Shown here: piece after piece, positions 13,684 to 23,308 of the stretch
How positions within the stretch are numbered: position 1 is the first letter of the stretch
Layout: each line of letters opens with the position of its first letter
From: Streptomyces sp. NRRL B-24484
Lineage (GTDB): Bacteria > Actinomycetota > Actinomycetes > Streptomycetales > Streptomycetaceae
Reading direction: 5' to 3'
NCBI RefSeq assembly: GCF_000717715.1
Contig: NZ_JOAI01000030.1
Span: forward strand, 1-64,000
DNA: 64,000 nucleotides
The notes under the pieces: generated by a model
What the model was told of the DNA's origin: nothing
Database searches by the model: none
Seen by the model: the letters and a program-made list of their open reading frames with translations, nothing else
Program-made: the position numbers and the translations under genes

Positions 13684-14562
13684 GTGACCATCGGCAAGTC
13701 CCCCGACCGTGGCAGCAGCCGGCCCTCCGCCCGCACGTCCCGGAACGAACCGGGGCAGCCGGCGCCGGCGGCCGACCAGCCTGCCGCTGACCTCCCGAGC
13801 ATCGGTCGTGTGCTCACCACCGCCCGCATCGACGCCGCCCTGACCGTCGATCAGGTGAGTACGAGCACCCGCGTCCGCGTCCCCATCGTCCACGCCATCG
13901 AGCAGGACGACTTCTCCCGCTGCGGCGGCGACTTCTACGCCCGCGGCCACATCCGCGCCCTGGCCCGCGCCGTCGGCGTCGACGGCGAGGAGCTGGTGGC
14001 CCGCTACGACGCGGCGCACGGCGGCGCGCCCGCCGACCGCCGCCCGACCCAGCTCCTCGACACCGCCCCGATCAAGGTCAACGACCACCGCCGGCCGAAC
14101 TGGACCACCCCGATGGTGGTCGCCATCCTCGCGGTGGTCGGCCTGATCGGCTTCAACCTGTTCGGCGGCCACTCCAACACCCCCGCGACCGGCGCCGCCA
14201 GCTCCCCGCTGGCCAGCGCCGCCGGCTCCGCCCCCGCCAGCCCCTCCGCCCAGCCCCCGGCCCCCGCGCCGAGCCTCGCCCCGATCGCCGCGGCCCCGGC
14301 CGACAAGGTCACCGTGAAGCTCGTCGCGGAGAAGGCCACCAGCTGGGTCTCCGCCAAGGACGGCAAGGGCAAGGCCCTGTTCTCCAACAACCTGGAGACC
14401 GGCCAGGACCAGACCTTCACCGACCCCAAGCAGATCAGTCTGGTGCTCGGCAACGCCGGCGCCGTGCACGTGTACGTCAACGGCAAGGACCTCGGTCCGG
14501 CCGGTGCCGACGGCCAGGTGGTGCACGTCACGTACACCCCGGGAGACCCGCAGGCAGGCTGA
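13684..14562 (+). CDS. RodZ-like helix-turn-helix membrane protein with C-terminal DUF4115
   Basis: The protein is 292 residues. After a disordered Ser/Pro-rich start comes an HTH_25-type domain ([25 protein letters not shown], residues about 40-110), then a single transmembrane helix ([17 protein letters not shown], about 142-158), a long Ala/Pro/Ser linker, and a C-terminal beta-rich domain typical of DUF4115. RodZ proteins link MreB filaments to the elongation machinery; the actinobacterial members are less studied. The start GTG 13684 is where the HTH-type alignment begins. The longer frame from 13543 overlaps the promoter. The gene lies between ftsK and rimO as in other streptomycetes. 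Confidence 0.82.
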   Translation: MTIGKSPDRGSSRPSARTSRNEPGQPAPAADQPAADLPSIGRVLTTARIDAALTVDQVSTSTRVRVPIVHAIEQDDFSRCGGDFYARGHIRALARAVGVDGEELVARYDAAHGGAPADRRPTQLLDTAPIKVNDHRRPNWTTPMVVAILAVVGLIGFNLFGGHSNTPATGAASSPLASAAGSAPASPSAQPPAPAPSLAPIAAAPADKVTVKLVAEKATSWVSAKDGKGKALFSNNLETGQDQTFTDPKQISLVLGNAGAVHVYVNGKDLGPAGADGQVVHVTYTPGDPQAG

Positions 14563-14622
14563 GTCGGGGTGCTCGATCGGCGCGCAGGGCCTCCGGGGCG
14601 AACGGCACCGGGGGCCGCGCGT

Positions 14623-14628
14623 TAATCT
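14623..14628 (+). promoter_or_regulatory. -10 box for leaderless start of rimO
   Basis: TAATCT is 7 nt before the ATG at 14636 and no ribosome binding site is seen, as expected for a leaderless mRNA. Confidence 0.5.
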
Positions 14629-14635
14629 TGGCGTC

Positions 14636-16096
14636 ATGCCTGAACGCCGTACTGTCGCCCTTGTCACGCTCGGATGCGCCCGCAACGAGGTGGACTCCGA
14701 GGAACTCGCCGGGCGACTGGAGGCGGACGGCTGGCAGCTGGTCGACGACGCAGCCGACGCCGACGTCGCCGTCGTCAACACCTGCGGGTTCGTCGAAGCC
14801 GCCAAGAAGGACTCCGTCGACGCCCTGCTGGAGGCCAACGACCTCAAGGGTCACGGCCGCACCCAGGCCGTCGTCGCGGTCGGCTGCATGGCCGAGCGCT
14901 ACGGCAAGGAGCTCGCCGACGCGCTGCCCGAGGCGGACGGCGTGCTCGGCTTCGACGACTACTCCGACATCTCCACCCGGCTGCAGACCATCCTCTCCGG
15001 CGGCCACGTCGAGGCCCACACCCCGCGCGACCGCCGCAAGCTGCTGCCCCTCACCCCCGTCGAGCGGCAGGCCGCCGCCGCCGAGGTCGCCCTGCCCGGC
15101 CACGGCGCCCCCGAGGACCTCCCCGACGGCGTCGCCCCGGCCTCCGGCCCCCGCACCCTGCGCAAGCGGCTCGACGACAGCCCGGTCGCCTCGATCAAGC
15201 TGGCCTCCGGCTGCGACCGCCGCTGCTCCTTCTGCGCCATCCCGGCCTTCCGCGGCTCGTTCATCTCCCGCCGCCCCTCCGACGTGCTGAACGAGGCCCG
15301 CTGGCTGGCCGAGCAGGGCGTCCGCGAGGTCGTCCTGGTCAGCGAGAACAACACCTCGTACGGCAAGGACCTCGGCGACATCCGACTGCTGGAGACCCTG
15401 CTCGCCGAGATCGCCGACATCGACGGGATCGAGCGCGTCCGGGTCAGCTACCTGCAGCCCGCCGAGATGCGGCCCGGCCTGATCGACGCGATGACCTCGA
15501 TCGACAAGGTCGTGCCCTACTTCGACCTCTCCTTCCAGCACTCCGCGCCCGCCGTGCTCCGCCGGATGCGCCGCTTCGGCTCGACCGACCAGTTCCTGGA
15601 GCTGCTGGACGGCATCCGGGCCAAGGCCCCGCAGGCCGGCGCCCGCTCCAACTTCATCGTCGGCTTCCCCGGCGAGACCGAGGCGGACTTCGCCGAGCTG
15701 GAGCGCTTCGTCTCCGGCGCCCGCCTCGACGCGATCGGCGTCTTCGGCTACTCCGACGAGGACGGCACCGAGGCCGCGACGCTCGACGGCAAGCTGCCCG
15801 AGGACGTCGTCGCCGACCGCCTCGCCCGGCTCTCCCGGCTGGCCGAGGAGCTCACCGCCCAGCGCGCCGAGGAGCGGATCGGCACCGAGGTGCTGGTCCT
15901 CGTCGAGTCCGTCGAGGACGGCACCGTCGAGGGCCGCGCAGCCCACCAGGCCCCGGAGACCGACGGTCTCACCACCCTGCTCGGCGCGGACGACGCCGAG
16001 GTCGGCCGGTTCTACCGGGCCGTGGTGGTCGCCACCGAGGGCGTCGACCTCGTCGCCGAGGTCGTCGGCGACGCCGCGCCAGGAGCGGACGCGTGA
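14636..16096 (+). CDS. rimO: Ribosomal protein S12 methylthiotransferase RimO
   Basis: This 486-residue radical-SAM enzyme adds a methylthio group to the conserved aspartate of ribosomal protein S12. The N-terminal UPF0004 domain carries the auxiliary [4Fe-4S] cysteines (LGCARNE, NTCGF, GCMAE). The radical SAM cluster motif is CDRRCSFC, followed by AIPAFRG. The C-terminus is a TRAM domain. The first residue is ATG 14636 because [14 protein letters not shown] matches the family start. The family sequence is 430-490 residues, so the length fits. The stop overlaps the start of pgsA by 4 bp, implying translational coupling. It is distinct from the MiaB gene at 39543. Confidence 0.95.
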   Translation: MPERRTVALVTLGCARNEVDSEELAGRLEADGWQLVDDAADADVAVVNTCGFVEAAKKDSVDALLEANDLKGHGRTQAVVAVGCMAERYGKELADALPEADGVLGFDDYSDISTRLQTILSGGHVEAHTPRDRRKLLPLTPVERQAAAAEVALPGHGAPEDLPDGVAPASGPRTLRKRLDDSPVASIKLASGCDRRCSFCAIPAFRGSFISRRPSDVLNEARWLAEQGVREVVLVSENNTSYGKDLGDIRLLETLLAEIADIDGIERVRVSYLQPAEMRPGLIDAMTSIDKVVPYFDLSFQHSAPAVLRRMRRFGSTDQFLELLDGIRAKAPQAGARSNFIVGFPGETEADFAELERFVSGARLDAIGVFGYSDEDGTEAATLDGKLPEDVVADRLARLSRLAEELTAQRAEERIGTEVLVLVESVEDGTVEGRAAHQAPETDGLTTLLGADDAEVGRFYRAVVVATEGVDLVAEVVGDAAPGADA

Positions 16097-16749
16097 CCAA
16101 GGGGCCCGGCGCCCCGACCGCGGCCCCGCCCGGCCGCCCCGGGGCCGCGCCGTCGCCGCAGCAGCCGGGCCTGTGGAACATCGCCAACGTCCTGACGATG
16201 ATCCGCCTGCTGCTGGTGCCGGTCTTCGTGCTGCTGCTCTTCGCGGACGGCGGCCACGACCCCAAGTGGCGCTCGGTCGCCTGGGCCTCGTTCGCCATCG
16301 CCATGATCACGGACGTCTTCGACGGCGAGCTCGCCCGCCGCAAGGGCCTGATCACCGACTTCGGCAAGATCGCCGACCCGATCGCCGACAAGGCGATCAT
16401 GGGCGCCGCCCTGATCGGCCTGTCGATCCTCGGCGACCTGCCCTGGTGGATCACCGCGGTCATCCTGGCCCGCGAACTCGGCATCACCCTGATGCGGTTC
16501 TGGGTCATCCGGTACGCCGTCATCCCGGCCAGCCGCGGCGGCAAGCTGAAGACGCTCACCCAGGGCATCGCGGTCGGCATGTACGTGCTGGTGCTGACCG
16601 GTCCGCTGGCCACCGCCCGCGCCGTCGTCATGGGCGCCGCCGTGCTGCTCACCGTCGCCACCGGCCTCGACTACGTCGGCCAGGCGGTCCGGCTGCGCCG
16701 CGAGGGCCTGGCCGAGCAGCGCGCCGCGGAGAAGGCCGCCGGCCGATGA
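16093..16749 (+). CDS. pgsA: CDP-diacylglycerol-glycerol-3-phosphate 3-phosphatidyltransferase
   Basis: The protein is 218 residues with a Pro/Gly-rich first 30 residues and then about six membrane helices. The CDP-alcohol phosphotransferase motif DGx2ARx8Gx3Dx3D is complete in [18 protein letters not shown]...KIADPIADK. It makes phosphatidylglycerol phosphate, the committed step to phosphatidylglycerol and cardiolipin, in the cytoplasmic membrane. The GTG start overlaps the rimO stop (GTGA) and its stop overlaps the cinA start (ATGA), so the three genes form a tight operon. Other CDP-alcohol transferases (phosphatidylinositol-type) are possible, but this place beside cinA/clgR is the usual site of pgsA. 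Confidence 0.93.
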   Translation: MTKGPGAPTAAPPGRPGAAPSPQQPGLWNIANVLTMIRLLLVPVFVLLLFADGGHDPKWRSVAWASFAIAMITDVFDGELARRKGLITDFGKIADPIADKAIMGAALIGLSILGDLPWWITAVILARELGITLMRFWVIRYAVIPASRGGKLKTLTQGIAVGMYVLVLTGPLATARAVVMGAAVLLTVATGLDYVGQAVRLRREGLAEQRAAEKAAGR

Positions 16750-17303
16750 GCACCCCGGACGGCGGCGCCGAGCAGGACGGCACCGCCGAGCAGGAGGCCG
16801 CGCGGGACGGCGGCGCCGGTGACGGTCTCGCGGAGCGGGTGCACGCCGCGCTCCGCGGGCGGAGCGCCACCGTCGCCGTCGCCGAGTCGCTGACCGGGGG
16901 TCTGCTGGCGGCGGCTCTGGTCGACGTCCCGGGCGCCTCCGCGACCTTCCGGGGCTCCGTCACTGCGTACGCGACCGACCTCAAGGCGTCCGTGCTGGGC
17001 GTGGACGAAGGGTTGTTGGCCGTCCACGGCCCCGTCCATCCGGTGGTGGCCCGCCAGATGGCCGAGGGCGTACGGGCGCTGCTCGGTGCCACCTACGGGC
17101 TCGCCACCACGGGGGTGGCCGGACCGGAGCCGCAGGACGGCGTGCCGGTCGGCACCGTGCACATCGGTTTCGCCGGTCCGTCGGGAACACGGGCCGACTC
17201 CCGGGTGTTGTCGGGGCAACGTGCAATCATCCGTCGCACGACGGTGGCAGCCGCACTGGAGCTGCTGCTGGAGCGCCTAGCGAGTGACGGTCCGTCGCGC
17301 TGA
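16746..17303 (+). CDS. cinA: CinA C-terminal domain protein (nicotinamide-nucleotide amidohydrolase PncC)
   Basis: The protein is 185 residues and contains only the CinA C-terminal domain: [43 protein letters not shown], with the catalytic Ser/Lys environment, and [19 protein letters not shown]. Stand-alone proteins of this kind deamidate nicotinamide mononucleotide to nicotinate mononucleotide in NAD recycling. The first 30 residues are acidic, Gly/Ala-rich and probably disordered. The ATG overlaps the pgsA stop. In many actinobacteria this gene precedes clgR, as here. Confidence 0.92.
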   Translation: MSTPDGGAEQDGTAEQEAARDGGAGDGLAERVHAALRGRSATVAVAESLTGGLLAAALVDVPGASATFRGSVTAYATDLKASVLGVDEGLLAVHGPVHPVVARQMAEGVRALLGATYGLATTGVAGPEPQDGVPVGTVHIGFAGPSGTRADSRVLSGQRAIIRRTTVAAALELLLERLASDGPSR

Positions 17304-17398
17304 GCTTTCCCGAAATCTCCGAATCGGCCGCCCGAGCTGGAGGATCGTGTTACAGCACAGGCCCCGGGCGGGCAGAACAGAGCCAAGCCGAGTCACCG

Positions 17399-17413
17399 CG
17401 TGGCGACGCCACG
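17399..17413. promoter_or_regulatory. 15-bp perfect palindrome upstream of clgR
   Basis: CGTGGCGACGCCACG is a perfect dyad around a central A, about 125 bp before the clgR -10 box. It could be an operator or a short hairpin. It does not match the ClgR box (GTTCGC-type) as I know it. Confidence 0.4.
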
Positions 17414-17525
17414 GGCCCGGACGACGCACAGCGGACGCCCGGGCGGGGTACGGAACGGGAGGGGACAGCCTTGCAGCCCAGAGTGAACACGACCACGGTC
17501 CCCGCACGCGATGCGGACGAGGCGG

Positions 17526-17531
17526 TACGGT
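17526..17531 (+). promoter_or_regulatory. -10 box in front of clgR and its upstream ORF
   Basis: TACGGT sits 6 nt before the GTG at 17538 and 44 nt before the clgR ATG. The predicted transcript would begin at or next to the GTG of the small upstream ORF. Confidence 0.5.
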
Positions 17532-17537
17532 GGGGTC

Positions 17538-17579
17538 GTGACATCTCGATCCGCAGTCCGAGGAGGGAGGCACCGATGA
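17538..17579 (+). CDS. Putative leaderless 13-codon upstream ORF of clgR
   Basis: From GTG 17538 the frame reads [13 protein letters not shown] and ends in TGA at 17577-17579. That stop overlaps the clgR start as ATGA. The GTG is 6 nt downstream of a TACGGT -10 box, so it could be translated as a leaderless message. The clgR ribosome binding site (GGAGGGAGG) lies inside it. Four of 13 codons are Arg, using CGA (three times) and AGG, which are rare in high-GC streptomycetes. Whether it is translated is inference. The geometry would couple its termination to clgR initiation. Confidence 0.4.
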   Translation: MTSRSAVRGGRHR

Positions 17580-17947
17580 TCCTGCTCCGTCGCCTGTTGG
17601 GCGATGTGCTGCGTCGGCAGCGCCAGCGCCAGGGCCGCACACTCCGCGAGGTGTCGGCGGCCGCCAGGGTTTCGCTCGGCTACCTCTCCGAGGTGGAGCG
17701 GGGGCAGAAGGAGGCTTCCTCCGAGCTGCTCTCCGCCATCTGCGACGCGCTCGACGTCCGGATGTCCGAGGTCATGCGCGAGGTCAGCGACGAGCTGTCC
17801 CTCGCCGAACTTGCGGCGATGGCCACCCTCTCGGAGGGTGATCTGCTGAGGCCGGTCCTCGAACCGGTTCCGCTGCCGGCCCCCGGTGTCGATCGGGCCG
17901 GCACGACCGTGCCCAAGGCAGCAGCCATGGACGTGGTCGCGGCCTGA
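17576..17947 (+). CDS. clgR: ClgR, XRE-family activator of Clp protease genes
   Basis: The protein is 123 residues with an N-terminal Cro/C1-type helix-turn-helix ([39 protein letters not shown], about 22-62). ClgR activates clpP1P2, clpC, lon and other proteolysis genes in actinobacteria. The C-terminus ends in MDVVAA; the terminal Ala-Ala pair of streptomycete ClgR is the signal for its own degradation by ClpP, so the feedback loop appears conserved. The start ATG 17576 has GGAGGGAGG 5-13 nt upstream and is overlapped by the stop of a 13-codon ORF. It follows cinA with a 272-bp gap holding a palindrome and a -10 box, so it has its own promoter. Confidence 0.92.
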   Translation: MILLRRLLGDVLRRQRQRQGRTLREVSAAARVSLGYLSEVERGQKEASSELLSAICDALDVRMSEVMREVSDELSLAELAAMATLSEGDLLRPVLEPVPLPAPGVDRAGTTVPKAAAMDVVAA

Positions 17948-17994
17948 CCGGACCTCGCCCTCCCCGACCAGGGGAGCGAGTGAAGGAGGCCCCG

Positions 17995-18312
17995 GTGCGC
18001 AGAGTCGGTACGGCACGAGCCCAGGTGCTCGTCAGGGCGGCCGGGCGGGCCCACCTCAGGTGGGTCGGCCCGGCCGCCCTGCTGTGTGCGGCCGCCGGAT
18101 GGTGGCTGTTCGGTCCGGGCGCGGCCGGGGACGGCCCGGCGCTCGGCATACTCGCGGCCGGCGGCTGGGGGCTCGGGCTGCTGCCCGTGCACACCGACCG
18201 CCGGCTGACCGGCCCGGCCCGGCGACCCCGGGCCGTCCCGCCGGACCCGGACCCGGACCCGCGGAACCTGCCGGACCTGCCGGACCGCGACGGACTCGGC
18301 CCGGCGGCCTAG
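17995..18312 (+). CDS. Small membrane protein of unknown function
   Basis: I do not recognise the family. The chosen start is GTG 17995 because AAGGAGG lies 5 nt upstream; the frame is open from 17980. The protein is 105 residues. After a basic N-terminus there are two hydrophobic segments (WVGPAALLCAAAGWWLFG and LGILAAGGWGLGLLPV) and then a Pro/Asp/Arg-rich tail with DPDPDPRNLPDLPD. It follows clgR by 47 bp on the same strand and may be cotranscribed. The predicted product is a two-helix membrane protein with a cytoplasmic tail. Confidence 0.7.
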   Translation: MRRVGTARAQVLVRAAGRAHLRWVGPAALLCAAAGWWLFGPGAAGDGPALGILAAGGWGLGLLPVHTDRRLTGPARRPRAVPPDPDPDPRNLPDLPDRDGLGPAA

Positions 18313-18437
18313 GCCCCCGCGCGCGGATCGTGCCGGGCGTACGACGCCGGGCCGTCTCCCCGGCCCCGACGGGCCGGGAGGTGCCCCGCCCGCCTCTGGG
18401 CGGTTCGCCCGGGCGGCTCAGGAGCGTGCCTCCGCGA

Positions 18438-21400
18438 CTATCGGCCGCGGTCCTGGGGCCGCAGGCGGTAGCCGCGGGGGGTGGGGTGGAAGCCGGCGGT
18501 CTCCAGGACGGGGCCGAGCGGAGAGGTGAGGGCGGCCTCGCCGTTGGCGCGCTCCACCGTGACGCTGCCGAGCGCCCCCTCGCGGGCCGCCCGCCCCAGG
18601 GCCTGCGCGGCCGTCGCCAGCACTTCGCCGTCCGCCCAGGACAGCAGCGACTTGCCGCCGCGCTCCACGTACAGCACCAGCTCGCCGTCGACCAGGACGA
18701 CCATCGCACCCGCCTTGCGGCCGGGCCGGTGGGCGGAGCCCTTGGCCGGGGAGGCACCCGGCGGCTCCGGCCAGTCCAGGGCGGCGCCGTAGGCGTTGGC
18801 CGGGTCGGCGGCGGCCAGCACCAGGGCCTCGGGCTGGTCGGCGGCGCCCGGGCCGCCGGCCGTCCAGCCCTGGGCGCCGGCCCGCTCCAGCCGTCCGCTG
18901 ACCGAGCGCAGCCGGTCCGCGGCGCCGTCCATGGCGAACTGGGCGCCGCCCAGCCCCTCGACGAAGTACCCGCGGCGGGCCCGGCCGCGCTCCTCGAAGG
19001 CGGCGAGCACCCGGTAGACGCCGGCGAAGCCGCCCGGGACGCGTTCGGCGGCGACGGTGCCCCGGGTGAGGACGCCGTGCCGGTCGAGCAGGCTCTGGGC
19101 GCGGGCCGCGGCCAGGGCGGTCGCCTCGGCGGCGGGCTCCGGCAGCAGTGACCAGCGGCCGGCCGTGGTGGGCGGCCCGGGGCGGCGGGCGCCGTAGGCC
19201 CGGCCGGCGCCGCCGAAGCGGCCGCGCGGGGTGGCGCGCGGTGCCCGGTGGGCCGTCGATCCGGCCGTCCGGCCGGAGCCGAGCAGGGCGCGCAGCGGGG
19301 CCAGCGAGTCGTTGGTGACGTACCCGGCCCAGACCAGGTCCCAGAGGGCGTCGGCGAGGGCCGTCTCGGCGGTGTCCGGCTGCCGGTCGGCGAGCTGGCG
19401 GAAGAGCAGGCCGTACCCGCCGGAGAGGGCCTCCAGCAGCTCGGTGTGGACGGGGGTGAGCGCGGGCGGCACCGGCTCGGGGCGCAGCAGGTGGGCGTTC
19501 TCGGCGAGGTGGAGGCTGATCCAGCCGTCCTTGCCGGGCAGGGCCCCGGCGCCGGCCCAGCCGACCTCGCCGGAGACCATCAGCTCGTTGAGCATCTCGG
19601 GGGCGTAGTCGTTCAGCCGGGCCGGGAGGATCAGCTTCTCCAGGGCGGAGGCGGGCAGGGCGGTGCCCTGGAGCTGCTCGACCACCCGGTAGAGGCCGTC
19701 GAGTCCGCGCAGCCTGTGCCCGGCGAGGTGCTGCCACTGCGGGAGGAAGGCGGCCAGCGAGCGGGGCGGCACCGGCTCGACCTCCTGGCGGAGGGCGGCG
19801 AGCGAGCGGCGGCGCAGTCGGCGCAGCACCTCGGCGTCGCACCACTCGACGGTGGCGGTGTGGCCCTCGACCGGCCGGAACTCGCCCTGGACGAGGCGGC
19901 CGGCGGCGGTGAGCCGGTGCAGGGTGCCGGTGACGACCGCGGAGCCGAGGCCGAAGCGGGCGGCGGCCTCGGGGGCGGTGAACGGGCCGTGGGTGCGGGC
20001 GTAGCGGGCGAGCAGGTCGCCGAGCGGGTCCTTGACCGGCTCGGTGAAGGCCTCGGGGACGCCGACCGGCAGGGGGGTGCCGAGGGCGTCGCGGAGCCGG
20101 CCGGCGTCCTCGATCGCGGCCCAGCGCAGCTCTCCGCCGACCCGGACCTGGATGGCCCGGCGGGCGGACTCCAGCTCCGGCGCCCAGAGCGGTTCGGCGC
20201 CGCGGACGGTGAGTTCCGCCTCGGAGAGCGGGCCGAGCAGCCGCAGCGCGTCGGCGACGCCCTCGGCGTCCTTGATCCGCCGTTCCGGGGTGAGTCGCCG
20301 GAGTTCGGCCTCCAGCTGGGCGAGGACCTCCGGGTCGAGGAGTTCGCGCAGCTCGGCCTGGCCGAGCAGTTCGGACAGCAGCCGGGAGTCGAGGGCGAGC
20401 GCGGCGGCGCGGCGCTCGGCGAGCGGGGAGTCGCCCTCGTAGAGGAACTGGGCGACGTAGCCGAAGAGCAGCGAGCGGGCGAAGGGGGAGGGCTCGGGGG
20501 TGGTGACCTCGACCAGGCGGACGGCGCGGGACTCCAGGTCGCCCATGAGCTCGACCAGGCCGGGCACGTCGAAGACGTCCTGCAGGCACTCGCGGACGGC
20601 CTCCAGCACGATCGGGAAGGAGCCGTACTCGGCGGCGACCTCCAGCAGTTGGGAGGCGCGCTGGCGCTGCTGCCAGAGCGGGGTGCGGCGGCCGGGGCTG
20701 CGGCGGGGCAGCAGCAGGGCCCGGCCGGCGCACTCGCGGAACCGGGAGGCGAACAGCGCGGAGCCGCCGACCTGGTCGGTGACGAGCTGTTCGATCTCGG
20801 CGCTGTCGAAGAGCGCGGCGTCCGCGCCGACCGGGGCCTCGTCGGCGGGCGGCGCGTCGGGGGAGGGGAAGTCCAGCAGGTCGGCGTCGGGGAGTCGCAG
20901 CACGATGCCGTCGTCGGCGTGCATGACCTGCGGGTCGAGGCCGTGCTTCTCGCGCAGCCGGGCGCCGAGGGCGAGCGCCCAGGGGGCGTGCACCTGGGCG
21001 CCGAAGGGGGAGTGGACGACGATCCGCCAGTCGCCGAGCTCGTCGCGGAAGCGCTCGACGACGATGGTGCGGTCGTCCGGCAGGTGGCCGCAGGCGGCGC
21101 GCTGCTCGGCGAGGTAGGTGAGCAGGTTGCCGGCGGCCCAGTCGTCGAGGCCGGCGGCCTTCAGCCGCTCGGTGGCCCGCTCGGGCGGGAGCGCGCCGAG
21201 CTCGCGGACGAAGGCGCCGACGGCGCGGCCGAGTTCGAGCGGTCGGCCGAGGGTGTCGCCCTTCCAGAAGGGCAGCCGCCCGGGCACGCCGGGGGCGGGG
21301 GTGACGAGGACCTTGTCGTGGGTGATGTCCTCGATCCGCCAGGAGGTGGTGCCCAGGGTGAAGACGTCGCCGACCCGGGACTCGTAGACCATCTCCTCGT

Positions 21401-23114
21401 CGAGTTCGCCGACCCGGCCGCCGCCCTTCTTCCCCGTCTTCGAATCGGCGCCAGTCGTGCCGGCGATGAAGACGCCGAACAGGCCGCGGTCGGGGATGGT
21501 GCCGCCGGAGGTGACGGCGAGCCGCTGGGCGCCGGGCCGGCCGGCGACGGTGCCGGCGACGCGGTCCCACACCAGGCGGGGGCGCAGTTCGGCGAAGGCG
21601 TCGGACGGGTACCGGCCGGCGAGCATGTCGAGGACGCCGTCGAACGCGGACTGCGGCAGGGAGGCGAACGGGGCGGCCCGGCGGACGAGGGCGAGCAGCT
21701 CGTCGACGTCCCAGGTGTCCAGGGCGGTGACGGCGACCAGCTGCTGGGCGAGGACGTCCAGCGGGTTGCGGGGCATCCGCAGCGCCTCGATCCGGCCGGC
21801 GCGCATCCGCTCGGTGACGACGGCGGACTGCACCAGGTCGCCGCGGTACTTAGGGAAGACGACGCCGGTGGAGACCGCGCCGACCTGGTGGCCGGCCCGG
21901 CCGACGCGCTGCAGGCCGGAGGCGACCGAGGGCGGGGACTCGACCTGGACGACCAGCTCGACGGCGCCCATGTCGATGCCGAGTTCCAGGCTGGAGGTGG
22001 CGACCACGGCGGGCAGCCGGCCGGCCTTGAGGTCCTCCTCGACCTGGGCGCGCTGCTCCTTGGAGACCGAGCCGTGGTGGGCGCGGGCGATCAGCGGCGG
22101 GGCGCCGCCGGCGGCCCCCGAACCGCCCATCAGCTGGGCGGGGGCGTGCGCCTCGGGCAGCGGTTCGCCGGTGGCGCGCTCGTGGGCGATCTCGTTCAGC
22201 CGGTTGCAGAGGCGCTCGGCGAGGCGGCGGGAGTTGGCGAAGACGATGGTCGAGCGGTGGGCCTGGACGAGGTCGACGATGCGCTCCTCGACGTGCGGCC
22301 AGATCGAGGTCTGCCGTGCGGGGTCGTTGTCGTCGCCGGCGGCGGAGGGCAGTTCGTCGAGGTCGGCGACCGGGACGACCACCGACAGGTCGAACTCCTT
22401 GGCGGCGGGCGGCTGGACGACGACGGCGCCGCGTTGCGGGCTGAGGAAGCGGGCGACCTCCTCGACGGGCCGGACGGTGGCGGACAGGCCGATCCGCCGG
22501 GCGGGTGCGTCCAGCAGCGCGTCCAGCCGCTCCAGGCTGAGCGCGAGGTGGGCGCCGCGTTTGGTGCCGGCGACGGCGTGCACCTCGTCGAGGATCACCG
22601 TGTCGATGCCGCGCAGCGCGTCCCGGGCGGCCGAGGTGAGCAGCAGGAAGAGCGACTCGGGGGTGGTGATCAGGATGTCCGGGGGGTGGGAGGCGAACCG
22701 GCGGCGGTCGGCGGCGGGGGTGTCGCCGGAGCGGATGCCGACCTCGATCTCGGGCTCGGGCAGGCCGAGCCGGACGGAGGCCTGGCGCAGGCCGGTGAGC
22801 GGGGCGCGGAGGTTGCGCTCGACGTCCACCGCGAGGGCCTTCAGCGGCGAGATGTAGAGCACCCGGCAGCGGCGCTTGGGGTCGGCCGGCGGCGGGGTGG
22901 CGGCGAGCCGGTCCAGCGCGGAGAGGAAGGCCGCCAGGGTCTTGCCGGAGCCGGTGGGGGCGACGACCAGGACGTCCGTCCCCCGGCCGATCGCGGTCCA
23001 GGCCTCGGCCTGGGCGGCGGTGGGCGCGGTGAAGGCGCCGGTGAACCAGGCCCTGGTCGCCGGGGCGAATCCGGCGAGGGCGTCCGCGGGGCTGTGCTGG
23101 GCCATGCCCCCCAT
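18438..23114 (-). CDS. lhr: Lhr-type large ATP-dependent helicase (DEAD/DEAH superfamily 2)
   Basis: The protein is 1558 residues, matching bacterial full-length Lhr (about 1500). The helicase core has Walker A APTGSGKT, DEVH (ILDEVHAV), motif III SATV and motif VI QRVGRAGHQ. A winged-helix/beta-barrel module follows, and the long C-terminal half (about 900-1558) is typical of the Lhr-CTD. Mycobacterial Lhr is a 3'-5' DNA translocase that unwinds RNA:DNA hybrids and responds to DNA damage. The start is taken as ATG 23114 (MGGMAQHS); the ATG at 23105 is equally possible. A long plus-strand frame across the gene is a shadow. It is divergent from a protease gene and lies 3.5 kb from recA. Confidence 0.93.
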   Translation of the reverse strand: MGGMAQHSPADALAGFAPATRAWFTGAFTAPTAAQAEAWTAIGRGTDVLVVAPTGSGKTLAAFLSALDRLAATPPPADPKRRCRVLYISPLKALAVDVERNLRAPLTGLRQASVRLGLPEPEIEVGIRSGDTPAADRRRFASHPPDILITTPESLFLLLTSAARDALRGIDTVILDEVHAVAGTKRGAHLALSLERLDALLDAPARRIGLSATVRPVEEVARFLSPQRGAVVVQPPAAKEFDLSVVVPVADLDELPSAAGDDNDPARQTSIWPHVEERIVDLVQAHRSTIVFANSRRLAERLCNRLNEIAHERATGEPLPEAHAPAQLMGGSGAAGGAPPLIARAHHGSVSKEQRAQVEEDLKAGRLPAVVATSSLELGIDMGAVELVVQVESPPSVASGLQRVGRAGHQVGAVSTGVVFPKYRGDLVQSAVVTERMRAGRIEALRMPRNPLDVLAQQLVAVTALDTWDVDELLALVRRAAPFASLPQSAFDGVLDMLAGRYPSDAFAELRPRLVWDRVAGTVAGRPGAQRLAVTSGGTIPDRGLFGVFIAGTTGADSKTGKKGGGRVGELDEEMVYESRVGDVFTLGTTSWRIEDITHDKVLVTPAPGVPGRLPFWKGDTLGRPLELGRAVGAFVRELGALPPERATERLKAAGLDDWAAGNLLTYLAEQRAACGHLPDDRTIVVERFRDELGDWRIVVHSPFGAQVHAPWALALGARLREKHGLDPQVMHADDGIVLRLPDADLLDFPSPDAPPADEAPVGADAALFDSAEIEQLVTDQVGGSALFASRFRECAGRALLLPRRSPGRRTPLWQQRQRASQLLEVAAEYGSFPIVLEAVRECLQDVFDVPGLVELMGDLESRAVRLVEVTTPEPSPFARSLLFGYVAQFLYEGDSPLAERRAAALALDSRLLSELLGQAELRELLDPEVLAQLEAELRRLTPERRIKDAEGVADALRLLGPLSEAELTVRGAEPLWAPELESARRAIQVRVGGELRWAAIEDAGRLRDALGTPLPVGVPEAFTEPVKDPLGDLLARYARTHGPFTAPEAAARFGLGSAVVTGTLHRLTAAGRLVQGEFRPVEGHTATVEWCDAEVLRRLRRRSLAALRQEVEPVPPRSLAAFLPQWQHLAGHRLRGLDGLYRVVEQLQGTALPASALEKLILPARLNDYAPEMLNELMVSGEVGWAGAGALPGKDGWISLHLAENAHLLRPEPVPPALTPVHTELLEALSGGYGLLFRQLADRQPDTAETALADALWDLVWAGYVTNDSLAPLRALLGSGRTAGSTAHRAPRATPRGRFGGAGRAYGARRPGPPTTAGRWSLLPEPAAEATALAAARAQSLLDRHGVLTRGTVAAERVPGGFAGVYRVLAAFEERGRARRGYFVEGLGGAQFAMDGAADRLRSVSGRLERAGAQGWTAGGPGAADQPEALVLAAADPANAYGAALDWPEPPGASPAKGSAHRPGRKAGAMVVLVDGELVLYVERGGKSLLSWADGEVLATAAQALGRAAREGALGSVTVERANGEAALTSPLGPVLETAGFHPTPRGYRLRPQDRGR

Positions 23115-23308
23115 GGTGCCCGGTCCCACTGACAGGGCGGGTCCACCGACAGGCCGTCCGTCTGCCGCAACCTGGCAGGCAGAATCGGACATTCAACTCA
23201 TATGGTGAAGATTCAGTCACACTTTCCGGGGCCGGCGCGCCCCGGGAGGAGGACGTCACCAGCTCGGCCGCGCCGCCCGCGCCCGGCCCGAGGAGAGCGG
23301 AGGCCGCC

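Noticed and set aside
19248..23132. 1294-residue plus-strand frame opposite lhr
   Set aside because: Gly/Glu/Val-rich shadow of the lhr codons; no motifs.
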